A stretch of DNA of 64,000 nt. Source: Ahrensia sp. (GTDB lineage: Bacteria > Pseudomonadota > Alphaproteobacteria > Rhizobiales > Rhizobiaceae). Location of the stretch: assembly GCA_028817895.1 (NCBI GenBank), contig JAPPOQ010000009.1:145438-209437 (forward strand). Direction: 5' to 3'. Made by a program: the position numbers and the translations under genes. Under the pieces are notes generated by a model. The model worked only from the letters and a program-made list of their open reading frames with translations. It made no database searches and was not told the DNA's origin. Shown here piece by piece: positions 24,233 through 33,434 of this stretch (positions within the stretch are counted from its first letter, which is position 1; every line of letters starts with the position of its first letter).

Positions 24233-25162
24233 TCAGGCAAATCGATTTGCCGGTATCTTGAAATAGCTGTGACCGTTGTCTTCCGCCTCCGGCAGGCGGC
24301 CTCCCCGCAGGTTGACTTGCAGGGCAAACAGCATCCTCTCGGGAAGCGCCAGCGTGGCATCGCGCTCATCGCGCAGTTCGACGTACTCGTCCAAACCGAC
24401 ACCACCGCCGATATGGATATTGTCCGCTTTCTGTTGGGCTACGGTCGATTCCCAAGCCGGTTCGTGCCGGTCGTCGGTGCCGTAATCATGCCCGACGAAC
24501 AATCTGGTTTCGTCAGGCAAAGCCAGGATGGATTGCAGCGAATTGTACAGCGTAGCCGACGAGCCGCCGGGAAAATCCGCGCGTGCGGTACCGGCATCGA
24601 CATGCATGAACGTGTCGTGGACGAAGGCGCAGTCTTCACCGACGACATAAGTTACCGAGCCCAGCGTGTGGCCGGGTGACAGCATGACCTGGCAATCCAG
24701 ATTTCCGATCTTGAAACTATCTCCATCCGAGAACAGCTTGTCGTAACAGGCGCTGGGGTCGAGCTCTTTTGGCAGGTTGTATAGTTTTTCCCAGATTTCG
24801 GAAATATCCTCGACCTTCTCGCCGATTGCGGTTTGACCTCCCAATCGATTTTTCAGCCAGGAACTGGCGGTGAAATGATCCGCATGGGGATGGGTGTCCA
24901 GAATCCATTCAATCTTGAGCCCTTCCCGCTCGACATACGCGGCAATTTTTTCAGCGGATTCAAAACTGGTGGCCGCCGCTTCGGGATCGAAATTCTGGAC
25001 GATATCGATCAGGGCTGCAGAGCCAGTGCCGGGATCGGAACAGACATATTGGCAGCTTCCGCTATCCGGTTCGTAGAACCCTGTGACGATTGCCGAGCGC
25101 GGTCCCTTGCTCTTGCTGGTAAGCGAAAAAGGGTGTTCGATTTTTTCCGTGTTGATACTCAT
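24233..25162 (-). CDS. ETHE1/Blh-like persulfide dioxygenase (metallo-beta-lactamase fold)
   Basis: A 309-residue metallo-hydrolase with the metal motif THPHADHFTASSWLK, SPGHTLGSVTYVVGE, then DAGTARADFPGGSSATLYNSL, a hallmark of persulfide dioxygenases, and RLFVGHDYG. The family oxidises glutathione persulfide to sulfite using Fe(II). In rhizobia such genes (blh) are often under the sulfide repressor BigR; no bigR gene is visible here. Its start overlaps the stop of the copper ATPase gene by one base, so copper export and sulfur detoxification are expressed together. Confidence 0.88.
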   Translation of the reverse strand: MSINTEKIEHPFSLTSKSKGPRSAIVTGFYEPDSGSCQYVCSDPGTGSAALIDIVQNFDPEAAATSFESAEKIAAYVEREGLKIEWILDTHPHADHFTASSWLKNRLGGQTAIGEKVEDISEIWEKLYNLPKELDPSACYDKLFSDGDSFKIGNLDCQVMLSPGHTLGSVTYVVGEDCAFVHDTFMHVDAGTARADFPGGSSATLYNSLQSILALPDETRLFVGHDYGTDDRHEPAWESTVAQQKADNIHIGGGVGLDEYVELRDERDATLALPERMLFALQVNLRGGRLPEAEDNGHSYFKIPANRFA

Positions 25163-27528
25163 CAGGACTCCGTCGTTTTCAACGAAACGCTGCGCAGTCG
25201 CAACGCGTTCCCGATCACGGAAACGGATGACAGGCTCATGGCGGCAGCCGCGATCATCGGCGACAGCAGCCAGCCTGTCAGCGGGTAGAGAACACCGGCT
25301 GCCAGAGGCACACCCAGCGTGTTGTAGACGAAGGCGAAAAACAGGTTCTGCTTGATGTTGCGGATCGTTGCTTGCGCAAGCGTGCGAGCCCGCACGATGC
25401 CATTGAGATCGCCTTTTACAAGGGTAAAGCCCGCGCTTTCGACCGCGACATCCGCACCCGTTCCCATCGCAATGCCGACATCGGCGGCAGCTAGCGCGGG
25501 TGCGTCGTTCACCCCATCTCCCGCCATGGCGACCGATTTTCCGCTGCTCCGCAGCTGGTCGATAAGCGCTTTCTTGTCCTCCGGCAGAAGTCCCGCATGA
25601 ACCGCATCGATGCCGAGCTGCGCTGCAACGGCTTTGGCGGTGCGTTCGTTGTCGCCGGTTGCCATGACGATGGACAATCCTGCACGATGAAGCGCGTCGA
25701 TGGCCTGCTGTGTCGTTTCCTTGACAGGATCGGCAACCGCGACGAGGCCGGCCAGTTGATTGTCAATCGCCACGAACATGGCGGTGTTGCCGCCGTCTCG
25801 CAGCGCATCGGCTTGTGATACGAAAGACGCAGTATCGACACCAAGGGAGTCCATCATGGCCTGATTGCCGAGTGCGACAGACCTGCCGTCCACCATGCCT
25901 GACACGCCCTTGCCGGTGACCGCCTCGAAATCACGCGTCTCGCGCAGCGTGAGTCCCTGATTTTCAGCACCGGCGACAATCGCCTCCGCCAACGGATGTT
26001 CCGAACCGCGCTCCAGTGAAGCCACCATCGATAGCAATTCATCGTCATCCATGCCTTCGACGGTGACAATTTCCGAAAGCACGGGCCTGCCTTCTGTGAG
26101 CGTGCCCGTCTTGTCGACGATGAGTGTGTCCACTCCAGCGAACCGCTCCAGTGCTTCGGCATCTCGGATGAGAACGCCTGCCTGCGCCCCGCGTCCGGTG
26201 GCGGTCATGATCGACATCGGGGTGGCGAGGCCGAGTGCACAGGGACATGCGATGATCAACACCGATACTGCGGCAACCAGCGCATAGGCCATGGCGGGTG
26301 ATGGTCCCCAGATGGACCAGGCGACAAAAGACACGATTGCAACCAGAACAACCGCCGGCACGAAGTAACTTGCCACCCTGTCGGCCATGCCTTGGATAGG
26401 CGCGCGTGAACGTTGCGCGGAAGCGACCATATCGACGATTTTGGCGAGCATCGTGTCGCTGCCGACACGCTGCGCTTCCATGACAAGCGAGCCCGTGCCG
26501 TTCAACGTACCGCCTGTAACCTGATCACCCTCGACCTTCTCGACGGCAATCGGTTCGCCTGTGATCATGCTCTCATCGATTGACGACCGGCCTTCGACGA
26601 CGACACCGTCCACCGGAACGCTTTCACCGGGGCGGACACGCAGCCGGTCGCCTTCGAGAATGTTTTCGATAGGAACGTCCCGCTCGCTGCCATCTTCATT
26701 GATGCGTCTCGCGGTTTTCGGGGCGAGATCTAGCAGTGCCCGGATTGCCGACCCCGTTCGCTCCCGCGCGCGCAGTTCCAGAACCTGACCGAGAAATACC
26801 AGCGTTACGATCACCGCGGCAGCTTCGAAGTAAACGGGAACCGTCCCGTCTTCCTGCCGGAAGGCCGCGGGAAATACTTGCGGAAGCAGCGCCGCTACGA
26901 CGGAATAGGCGTATGCCGCACCCACACCCAAAGCGATCAGGGTCCACATATTGGGGCTGCGGTTGAGGATCGAATTCCAGCCACGTTTAAAAAAGGGGAT
27001 CGCCGCCCACAGGACGACTGGTGTGGCGAGCGCAAGCTCGATCAGGATCGTTGTCCGTTCGCCGATCCATTCGCGGATGTTCAGACCAATCATCGGGCCC
27101 ATCGTGAAAATGAGCAGTGGAACCGATAGCGCGGCACAGATCCAGAACCGGCGTGTGAAATCGATGAGCTCCGGGTTCGGCTCATCCGTGGGCACACCCA
27201 TAGGCTCCAGAGCCATTCCGCAAATCGGGCAATCTCCGGGATGATCCTCGACGATCTCCGGATGCATCGGGCAGGTGTAGAGTGTGCCTTCTGTTGCTGC
27301 CTGCGCCTTTTTTTTGTGTCGACCGGTCGTGTAGAATTCCGGGTCGGCTACGAACTTGTCGTGGCATCCCTGTGAACAGAAATGATATGTTGCGCCGTCA
27401 TGCAGATGATTAGGTTTGCCCGCCGCCGGATCGACTGACATGCCACAGACCGGATCGGTGGCCGCCTCGCTTCCGGTCTGAGGAGAGCGGTCGAGGGATT
27501 GATGTGGTTTTTCGAGTGTGTCGGTCAT
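25162..27528 (-). CDS. copA: P1B-type Cu(I)-exporting ATPase with YHS and CPMHP N-terminal domains
   Basis: A 788-residue pump. The N-terminus has no classical CxxC HMA domain; instead it has a YHS domain (DPVCGMSV near residue 28, [10 protein letters not shown] near 50) and a heavy-metal-binding domain ([22 protein letters not shown], 84-105; the run is broken here only by position). Core motifs are [22 protein letters not shown] with the CPC at 428-430, phosphorylated Asp472 in [10 protein letters not shown], and [16 protein letters not shown] points to Cu(I) or Ag(I). Followed directly by persulfide dioxygenase and rhodanese genes. Confidence 0.93.
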   Translation of the reverse strand: MTDTLEKPHQSLDRSPQTGSEAATDPVCGMSVDPAAGKPNHLHDGATYHFCSQGCHDKFVADPEFYTTGRHKKKAQAATEGTLYTCPMHPEIVEDHPGDCPICGMALEPMGVPTDEPNPELIDFTRRFWICAALSVPLLIFTMGPMIGLNIREWIGERTTILIELALATPVVLWAAIPFFKRGWNSILNRSPNMWTLIALGVGAAYAYSVVAALLPQVFPAAFRQEDGTVPVYFEAAAVIVTLVFLGQVLELRARERTGSAIRALLDLAPKTARRINEDGSERDVPIENILEGDRLRVRPGESVPVDGVVVEGRSSIDESMITGEPIAVEKVEGDQVTGGTLNGTGSLVMEAQRVGSDTMLAKIVDMVASAQRSRAPIQGMADRVASYFVPAVVLVAIVSFVAWSIWGPSPAMAYALVAAVSVLIIACPCALGLATPMSIMTATGRGAQAGVLIRDAEALERFAGVDTLIVDKTGTLTEGRPVLSEIVTVEGMDDDELLSMVASLERGSEHPLAEAIVAGAENQGLTLRETRDFEAVTGKGVSGMVDGRSVALGNQAMMDSLGVDTASFVSQADALRDGGNTAMFVAIDNQLAGLVAVADPVKETTQQAIDALHRAGLSIVMATGDNERTAKAVAAQLGIDAVHAGLLPEDKKALIDQLRSSGKSVAMAGDGVNDAPALAAADVGIAMGTGADVAVESAGFTLVKGDLNGIVRARTLAQATIRNIKQNLFFAFVYNTLGVPLAAGVLYPLTGWLLSPMIAAAAMSLSSVSVIGNALRLRSVSLKTTES

Positions 27529-27574
27529 GGCGTGTTACCTGGGAAAGAAGGCTTCGCATTTTGTGAGAGACTGC

Positions 27575-28117
27575 TCATGCTTTCCCGATCCTGATCATCT
27601 TGTCGCCGAAAAATTCGTAAGGCGGAACGACAAGATTCGTTGGTGCCGGACCCTTTCGCACCCGCCCCGAAGTGTCGAACTGGGATCCATGACAGGGACA
27701 GTACCAACCGCCCCAATTTCCGAGGGGATCGCCGCTCTTTTGTCCCAGCGGTATGCATCCCAGATGGGTGCATAGACCGACCACTACCAGCCATTCGGGC
27801 CGTTGAACCCGCTCGGCATCTGTTGCCGGGTCCTTCAGCCTGGCGATTTCGATCTCCCGCGCTTCGGCAATCTGCTTTTCGGTTCGATAGTCGATAAATA
27901 CCGGCTTTTTCTGCCAGGTGACCGTGATGCGCTGTCCCGGTTCCATGCTCGATAGATCGACTTCGACATTGGCTTCGCTCAGCGCCGCCTTGGATGGTCC
28001 GAGGCTTTGAAGGATGGGCCAGGCGGCTCCACCCGCCGCTACCGCAGCAGTGGCCCCAGTCGCGAGATACAAAAAATCCCTGCGGGGAAGTTCATCGGCT
28101 GTGGCGGAGACGGACAT
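27575..28117 (-). CDS. Rieske iron-sulfur protein (ubiquinol-cytochrome c reductase subunit type)
   Basis: A 180-residue protein with Tat-like anchor (LPRRDFLYLATGATAAVAAGGAAWPIL) and a Rieske cluster site CTHLGCIPLG and CPCHGSQFDTSG. The sequence is of the PetA type, but no cytochrome b or c1 gene is present, so it is a solitary Rieske protein. It heads the Rieske-CopA-dioxygenase-rhodanese operon under a divergent CueR-type promoter. It may replace a copper-damaged Rieske subunit or take part in a copper-linked electron path; both are inference. Confidence 0.9.
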   Translation of the reverse strand: MSVSATADELPRRDFLYLATGATAAVAAGGAAWPILQSLGPSKAALSEANVEVDLSSMEPGQRITVTWQKKPVFIDYRTEKQIAEAREIEIARLKDPATDAERVQRPEWLVVVGLCTHLGCIPLGQKSGDPLGNWGGWYCPCHGSQFDTSGRVRKGPAPTNLVVPPYEFFGDKMIRIGKA

Positions 28118-28149
28118 CGGAAGACCTCATGATCGAGTTCACTTCCGCA

Positions 28150-28180
28150 AGTGTGGGGCTTCCAGCAACCGGAAGGTCAA
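28150..28180 (-). promoter_or_regulatory. CueR-type promoter of the Rieske-copA operon
   Basis: Minus strand: -35 TTGACC (28180-28175) followed by the dyad TTCCGG-TTGC-TGGAA in a 19-bp spacer; the -10 by spacing is CACACT (28155-28150), which is weak. The dyad is as good as in the other boxes. It is back to back with the rightward box at 28208. Confidence 0.7.
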
Positions 28181-28207
28181 GCCGTTTCTTTAAGAACTTT
28201 TCGGGCC

Positions 28208-28238
28208 TTGACCTTCCAGCGGGTGGAACCATTAGATC
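28208..28238 (+). promoter_or_regulatory. CueR-type promoter of the rightward membrane-protein operon
   Basis: Plus strand: -35 TTGACC (28208-28213), a 19-bp spacer with TTCCAGCGGGTGGAA, and -10 TAGATC (28233-28238). The downstream ATG is at 28246, only 7 bases after the -10, so transcription would begin at or next to the start codon. Confidence 0.78.
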
Positions 28239-28245
28239 CACACCC

Positions 28246-28725
28246 ATGAGCGACATAAATATTTCAAAAACAGGAATTTCGTCGATCGCTGCCATGCCGG
28301 AGTTCGGTGTGGCAGTGTTTTCGTTTCTCTTGCACTTCGTCTGGGAGTTTATCCAGGTGCCAACCTATGAAGGGATGGCGGAGATGGCGCATTGGAACGC
28401 CATCAAGATTTGCACCTGGGCGACATTCGGCGATGTGGGATTTGCCTTGACCGCCTTTTGGACAACGGCGTTGATGGCCCGGTCAAGAAGCTGGATATAT
28501 TCTCCTCAGGCTTGGCAAATGCTGATTTATCTTGGGGTCGGAATCGGCCTCACTATCGGATTTGAATACTACTACACGGAAATAGCCCAACGGTTTTCCT
28601 ATTCGGATCTGATGCCGCTTGTACCGCCATTGGGCACGGGACTCAGCCCCCTGCTTCAGTGGATCGTCATCCCTCTGCTTGTCATCTGGTTCACGCGGCG
28701 TTTCGTCCAAGGCAGCAAGGTTTGA
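28246..28725 (+). CDS. membrane protein of unknown function in the CueR regulon
   Basis: A 159-residue protein with four likely membrane segments (FGVAVFSFLLHFVWEFIQV, WATFGDVGFALTAFWTTALM, MLIYLGVGIGLTIGFEYYY, LLQWIVIPLLVIWFTRRF). Conserved-looking charged or aromatic residues (HFVWEFIQVPTYEGMAEMAH) could bind metal. No lipobox or Cys motif. The start at 28246 implies a leaderless mRNA; a second Met lies at 28294. It heads an operon with a DUF305 protein and a glutaredoxin-MauE fusion. I do not recognise the family. Confidence 0.7.
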   Translation: MSDINISKTGISSIAAMPEFGVAVFSFLLHFVWEFIQVPTYEGMAEMAHWNAIKICTWATFGDVGFALTAFWTTALMARSRSWIYSPQAWQMLIYLGVGIGLTIGFEYYYTEIAQRFSYSDLMPLVPPLGTGLSPLLQWIVIPLLVIWFTRRFVQGSKV

Positions 28726-28796
28726 ATTGTCCTGGCCGGAACCAGGAAACCGGATTGCCCGTTAATGCCAACAACCAATCACCAGGGAATGATCCA

Positions 28797-29279
28797 ATGA
28801 AAAACAGCTACGGTATTTTTCTCGCCATGATTGCGACGTCGGTCGTCGCGATGTTCATCATGACCTATCTGAACTCCTGGGAGTTCGAGCATATCTTCTG
28901 GAGCGAGACACGCGCTTACATGGTGCTCTATATGGGCGCGGTCATGGCGGTCATCATGCTCGCCTACATGCTCGGCATGTACACCAACAACACGGCCAAC
29001 ATCGCAATCATCGCGGGCGCAGCGATCGTGTTTGCCAGCTCACTCTATCTGGTCCGCAGTCAGGATACCGTTGAGGATATTTCCTGGATGAAGGCGATGA
29101 TTCCGCATCATTCGATTGCGATTCTGACCAGCTCGAGGGCAAACATATCCGACCCGCGTGTACGCAAACTCGCCGACGACATCATCAAGGCGCAGAAGCT
29201 TGAAATCGATGAGATGAAAGCGCTGATCGCTGATTTGAACGGCGGTCCGAAAGCAACATCGGAAATCGACGGAAAATAA
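28797..29279 (+). CDS. DUF305 protein with N-terminal membrane segments
   Basis: A 160-residue protein from ATG 28797 (AGGGA upstream). Three hydrophobic segments (FLAMIATSVVAMFIMTYL, MVLYMGAVMAVIMLAYMLGMY, NIAIIAGAAIVFASSLYL) precede a DUF305 helical region: WMKAMIPHHSIAILTSSRA and ADDIIKAQKLEIDEMKALI. The MIPHH motif and spaced Glu residues suggest a ferritin-like metal site. DUF305 proteins are frequent in copper and metal clusters. It lies 71 bp after the previous gene. Confidence 0.82.
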   Translation: MKNSYGIFLAMIATSVVAMFIMTYLNSWEFEHIFWSETRAYMVLYMGAVMAVIMLAYMLGMYTNNTANIAIIAGAAIVFASSLYLVRSQDTVEDISWMKAMIPHHSIAILTSSRANISDPRVRKLADDIIKAQKLEIDEMKALIADLNGGPKATSEIDGK

Positions 29280-29290
29280 GGAAAGTCGTC

Positions 29291-30040
29291 ATGGCCAAGA
29301 CCGCGGAATTGTATCGCATGGTGATGGAGGACCATCTTTGCCCTTACGGACTGAAGTCGAAGGATCTGCTCGAGCGGAAGGGATATGAGGTCGAAGACCA
29401 TCAATTGAAAACGCGCGACGAGACGGACGAATTCAAGAAAAAGCACAGCGTCGAGACGACACCGCAGACCTGGATCGCTGGCAAGCGCATCGGAGGCTAC
29501 GATGCGTTGCGCGAATATTTCGGCGAGGATGTGAAAGACGAAGACGGCACTTCCTATCAGCCGGTTATCGCGATCTTCGCAGTCGCGGCGCTGATGGCGC
29601 TCAGCCTGTCCTGGTACGTCTTCGGCGATCTGCTGACGTTGCGGGCCTTCGAATGGTTTATTGCAATCTCGATGACCGTTCTGGCGATCCAGAAGCTGCA
29701 GGACATCGAGAGCTTCTCGACGATGTTCCTGAACTACGATCTGCTCGCACGCCGCTGGGTGCGCTATGGCTACCTCTATCCATTCGGGGAGGCAGTGGCC
29801 GGTGTCTTGATGATCGGCGGAGCGTTGACCTGGCTATCCGCGCCGGTGGCCCTGTTTATCGGCACGATCGGTGCGGTATCTGTCTTCAAGGCGGTCTATG
29901 TCGACAAACGGGAGTTGAAATGCGCCTGTGTCGGTGGAAATTCCAATGTGCCGCTGGGCTTCATCTCGCTAACGGAAAATCTGATGATGATCGCAATGGG
30001 GCTTTGGATGTCGTTCAAGGTTTATACGCTTGGTTGGTAG
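29291..30040 (+). CDS. glutaredoxin domain fused to a MauE/DoxX-like membrane domain
   Basis: A 249-residue fusion. Residues 1-80 are glutaredoxin-like, with HLCPYGLKSKDLL at the active-site position (a CPYG-type motif with one Cys), TTPQTWIAGKRIGGYDALREY. Residues about 95-245 hold four membrane segments of the MauE type, with IGAVSVFKAVYVDKRELKCACVGGNSNVPLGF carrying a CxC motif. MauE-type domains aid disulfide or metal-centre assembly in the periplasm. Last gene of the CueR-linked rightward operon. Confidence 0.82.
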   Translation: MAKTAELYRMVMEDHLCPYGLKSKDLLERKGYEVEDHQLKTRDETDEFKKKHSVETTPQTWIAGKRIGGYDALREYFGEDVKDEDGTSYQPVIAIFAVAALMALSLSWYVFGDLLTLRAFEWFIAISMTVLAIQKLQDIESFSTMFLNYDLLARRWVRYGYLYPFGEAVAGVLMIGGALTWLSAPVALFIGTIGAVSVFKAVYVDKRELKCACVGGNSNVPLGFISLTENLMMIAMGLWMSFKVYTLGW

Positions 30041-30282
30041 TTGATTGCGATATCGGCTCAACAGCACATCTTGGCACGCCTTATCTCTGGGTAGCAGATA
30101 TTCTTGCGCAGGCGTGGACTGGAGTGTCACACCCGCCATGATTATCAATTCGTGATGGTTCCCGATTGGATAATCCGCGCCAATTGTTGAATGTCGAATC
30201 CTGGTGCGCCGTCCAACCAATTTGAATCGCAGTCTTGACCGCAAAATGCGTGAGCTAATCGGCTGTGAATGCCGAGAAAAGC

Positions 30283-31287
30283 TTAAATCGGCTGGCCGAT
30301 ATTTCGCTGCCTTTCCAAGCTAAACTCCAGCACGCCGCGTTTTCCATCTTTCCGCCCGACCTGAACGATCAGATCGATCGTGGACCGGGCGTATTCGACC
30401 ACATCCTGTTTTGTCAGCCTGACCCCTGTCTGGAGTACCATAAGTGCCAACCGCTCCAATGCCAGATTTGGGCTGTCGGCATGGATGGTGGAGATCGAGC
30501 CGGGATGTCCGGTGTTGATGGCCTCCAGAAAATTATACGCCTCCGGTCCTCGAAGTTCACCGACGATCAGACGGTCGGGCCGCATCCGCAGAGAACTCTC
30601 CAGGAGCTTGGCAGTGGAACGGTCTGAACCTTCGCGCCGGCTGGCGACCAGTGCTACCGAGTTCTTATGGGTTGGTCTGAGTTCGATGGCGTCTTCGATT
30701 GTTACGAGCCGCTCATCCTTGTGACACATGCCGAGCAGGGCGCGAGCGATCGTGGTCTTTCCCGAAGATGTACCGCCCGAGATCAGGATGTTCAGCCGGT
30801 TCCCGATTGCCGACTTTAGAACAGCCGGCAGATCCCCTTTTTTGAGATGGTCTTGAAGCACCTCATGGGACTTGGCTTTTTCGGCATCGACATCGATCGA
30901 CTTGCCCTGGATGAATTCTATGTCCTCGGGCTTCAGAACCCGCGACACATATTTCCTGATTGAGAGGGATACGCCTCTCTCGATTGCCGGTGGAACCACG
31001 ACCTGAACGCGCACATCGCTGCCGAAAACGAAGACACGGCCCGAGACGATCGGATGATCCTCTCCTAGTGCATTGCCGGTCTCTCCGGCCAGATTATTGC
31101 CCAGGGAATGGATGTCATGTTCGGCGATCCCGACATCAACCACTTCCTGCATGTGTGGCTTGTTCGCGTGCTCGACGAAAATCCGGCTGTCGGGATTGAT
31201 GACCACCTCATTTAGATCGTCGGATGTGAGCAGCGTTTGCAGCGGTTTGAGACCCTGTTCGGCATAGGAGTTGACGGTCTCGTTCAC
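30283..31287 (-). CDS. virB11: VirB11 traffic ATPase
   Basis: A 334-residue hexameric secretion ATPase. The Walker A is GGTSSGKT (171-178); the Asp box VTIEDAIELRPTHKNSV, Walker B region LIVGELRGPEAYNFLEAINTGHPGSISTIHAD and His box follow. It powers pilus assembly and switches VirB4/VirD4 between pilus and DNA export. Its start overlaps the virB10 stop as ATGA. Last gene of the leftward virB operon, converging on the glutaredoxin-MauE gene. Confidence 0.95.
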   Translation of the reverse strand: MNETVNSYAEQGLKPLQTLLTSDDLNEVVINPDSRIFVEHANKPHMQEVVDVGIAEHDIHSLGNNLAGETGNALGEDHPIVSGRVFVFGSDVRVQVVVPPAIERGVSLSIRKYVSRVLKPEDIEFIQGKSIDVDAEKAKSHEVLQDHLKKGDLPAVLKSAIGNRLNILISGGTSSGKTTIARALLGMCHKDERLVTIEDAIELRPTHKNSVALVASRREGSDRSTAKLLESSLRMRPDRLIVGELRGPEAYNFLEAINTGHPGSISTIHADSPNLALERLALMVLQTGVRLTKQDVVEYARSTIDLIVQVGRKDGKRGVLEFSLERQRNIGQPI

Positions 31288-32678
31288 GAAAACACCAGGT
31301 CCTGATTGACGAGAACATTCATCAGCGTGCCCTGCGGGATGCGGATGATCGGCGGAAGTTTCAGATACTCCTCCAGCACGTCTTCGGTCGTGTCTTTCAA
31401 GTCGTCTGACGCATCCTGCGCGACACCGGTCGCAGCACTCGTCGTCGTGTTCCCGTTTGCGTCATCACTGGCCAGGAAGGAGGGAATGGCTGCGATGCTG
31501 GTGATCAGCACCGCCGTTCCGAAGCGCTGGAAAAACCGCGTGTCCACATTGCCCGCCTGTCCACCGCGGCCGAGGCGGTCGATCCCGGTGGCCGCCAGCT
31601 TTACCGATTTCCCTTCCGGAGTGATGGCCCGGTTCCAGGCAATCAATACCCGTTTCTGGGCAATCGAGATCTTTGGATTATAGGCCCCGATCAATCTCGT
31701 GCCCGCCGGCATCAGGATTGTCTGCCCGTCGAAGGAATAGACGGGCCTGGTCACCTGCGCGCGGATATTGCCCGGCAGTTGCGTATCGATGGCGGTTTCC
31801 AGCACGGCCGAGATGATCGTGCCCTGAACGATTGTCTTTGAAACATCCCCGAGATCACCGGCCCGCACCGTTTCCCATCCTTGAGAGGCGTTGGCCTTCA
31901 GGAACTGTTGGTTGTCGGAGAGCTCACGAATACCGGTTTCATCCTCCTTGGTGCCCGAAGTCGACCTTCCTTCCTCAGATTCATCGTAGACATTGCCGTC
32001 CGAGGTCATGCGTTTCAGAAGTTCGGCATCCCGCGCGGCGCGGCGTTCTTCCAGCAGCTTGCGCAATCTTTCGCGTTCTTCCGCCTCGCGCCGCAACCGT
32101 TCTTGCTCGGCAAGTTGATCTGCGCTTGGGCCAGTTGGAACCTGAGTCTGGACGCGCAATGCATCGAGTTGTGCCTTCAGCAATTGTTCGCGTGTTTCAG
32201 CTTCCGCCCGCAACGCCGCCGCCTGCTGATCGAGCAGTCTCGCGATATCATCGGCCGTCGGGCCGCCTTGCGGTGCCGGCCTGTTGGCGATCTCTCGCAG
32301 TGCTTTCTCAAGCGCCTCGATGCGGGCTTTCGCTTCGGGATCCAGATCCGTGGTGGTGACGGGTGCTGCGCGAGCCGGAATGACCGGTTCGGAAATTGAT
32401 GGTTCGACGGCGATCTCGGGCTCGCGTTGAATCTGTGTGGAGATTCCGGAATTGTCGACTTTCGAGGTTTGCTGAATGTCCTCGGACGTGGACGTGTTCA
32501 GCCCCAGAAGCTTTCGTGTCTGTTCCGGAAAGACGACGAATGTCGCTGCGAGGGCCAACAGAACCAGGAAGAAGAAGATGGCCCAGACGGGAGAGCCATG
32601 GCGGCTTTTACCCGACATGCGCTCCCGTCTTGCGCGAAGCCGATCATCTTCTTCAATGTTGGATGTCCCATCGGCCAT
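31284..32678 (-). CDS. virB10: VirB10 inner-to-outer-membrane channel protein
   Basis: A 464-residue TrbI/VirB10 protein: short cytoplasmic tail, membrane segment VWAIFFFLVLLALAATFVVF, a long Glu/Arg coiled-coil region (residues about 130-220, EQERLRREAEERERLRKLLEERRAARD), then the outer-membrane beta-barrel domain with GTIISAVLETAIDTQLPG, LMPAGTRLIGAYNPKISIAQKR and QGTLMNVLVNQDLVF. The long Arg/Glu linker is unusually charged. It spans the periplasm and joins inner and outer membrane parts of the channel. Confidence 0.95.
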   Translation of the reverse strand: MADGTSNIEEDDRLRARRERMSGKSRHGSPVWAIFFFLVLLALAATFVVFPEQTRKLLGLNTSTSEDIQQTSKVDNSGISTQIQREPEIAVEPSISEPVIPARAAPVTTTDLDPEAKARIEALEKALREIANRPAPQGGPTADDIARLLDQQAAALRAEAETREQLLKAQLDALRVQTQVPTGPSADQLAEQERLRREAEERERLRKLLEERRAARDAELLKRMTSDGNVYDESEEGRSTSGTKEDETGIRELSDNQQFLKANASQGWETVRAGDLGDVSKTIVQGTIISAVLETAIDTQLPGNIRAQVTRPVYSFDGQTILMPAGTRLIGAYNPKISIAQKRVLIAWNRAITPEGKSVKLAATGIDRLGRGGQAGNVDTRFFQRFGTAVLITSIAAIPSFLASDDANGNTTTSAATGVAQDASDDLKDTTEDVLEEYLKLPPIIRIPQGTLMNVLVNQDLVFS

Positions 32679-32681
32679 ACA

Positions 32682-33434
32682 TCACCCCAGGATGTTCGAG
32701 AGCGGATCGGTGGGTGAGGGGCCGTTCGACACGCAGATCGCATCTGACCCAATTCGCACCGTCCAGTTCTTGTGGACGCCATCGGCGATGATAGTCCGGC
32801 CGGCCGTTCGCGAATTGACGATGTATTCGCGGCCCGCCTTGCCGACCCGGAATATGCCGGGCAGGGGTGCGTCATTCGGGAAGCGGAAGAAGGTCTGCTT
32901 GCCGTTGTCGTAGACTTCGATCGGAGAGAATGCCGCTTCACCGGCAACCCAGTAGTCGAAGTTCTTGCCGCCGTTGGATGTCGAGGCGCTGTGATACTCT
33001 GAAACCACGCCGGTCGGATAGCGGAACGTCGTCCGGAAGTTGTGGTTCTGGCGGTGGCCCGCCCTTCCGCGATGGGCGCGCAGCTCGAAGGAGTAGACGC
33101 GCCTGTCCGTATAGACCGTCATGTTGGTGACCGCGTCCTGATTGAGCGGCTTGATGGAAATCACGTCACCGCGTTTCAGGCGGATGATCTGCCACGATGC
33201 GCTGTCGCCGACCTGGATGGATTCGACGACCTCACCTTTGCCGAACTGCACCGTCGAGATGAAGTTGGTGTGCATGTCCAGCCGGTAGACGGTGTTTTCG
33301 TTGTAGACGAACTGCTTGATGCGGCCGTCTGCGGGGAGCGGAACCGGCCGCTGCTCTGCAATCGCCGGTATGGTTGTTGCGACCAGAAGCGTGGCCGCAA
33401 GTGCAATCCCGAGTGTGTTGGGTTCCTTGCTCAT
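32682..33434 (-). CDS. virB9: VirB9 outer-membrane core component
   Basis: A 250-residue secreted protein (signal ALAATLLVATTIPAIA). N-terminal domain ending in LKRGDVISIKPLNQDAVTNMTVYTDRRVYSFEL, then the C-terminal VirB7-interacting domain with APLPGIFRVGKAGREYIVNSRT and TAGRTIIADGVHKNWTVRIG. A Cys near the end (SDAICVSNG) could pair with the VirB7 Cys. Length is normal. Starts 4 bp inside the virB8 gene end. Confidence 0.93.
   Translation of the reverse strand: MSKEPNTLGIALAATLLVATTIPAIAEQRPVPLPADGRIKQFVYNENTVYRLDMHTNFISTVQFGKGEVVESIQVGDSASWQIIRLKRGDVISIKPLNQDAVTNMTVYTDRRVYSFELRAHRGRAGHRQNHNFRTTFRYPTGVVSEYHSASTSNGGKNFDYWVAGEAAFSPIEVYDNGKQTFFRFPNDAPLPGIFRVGKAGREYIVNSRTAGRTIIADGVHKNWTVRIGSDAICVSNGPSPTDPLSNILG

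Noticed and set aside
30041..30282. Short leftward frame (91 codons) between the glutaredoxin-MauE and virB11 genes
   Set aside because: It overlaps the end of the glutaredoxin-MauE gene; Arg/His-rich without ribosome site; both flanks are ends of convergent genes.
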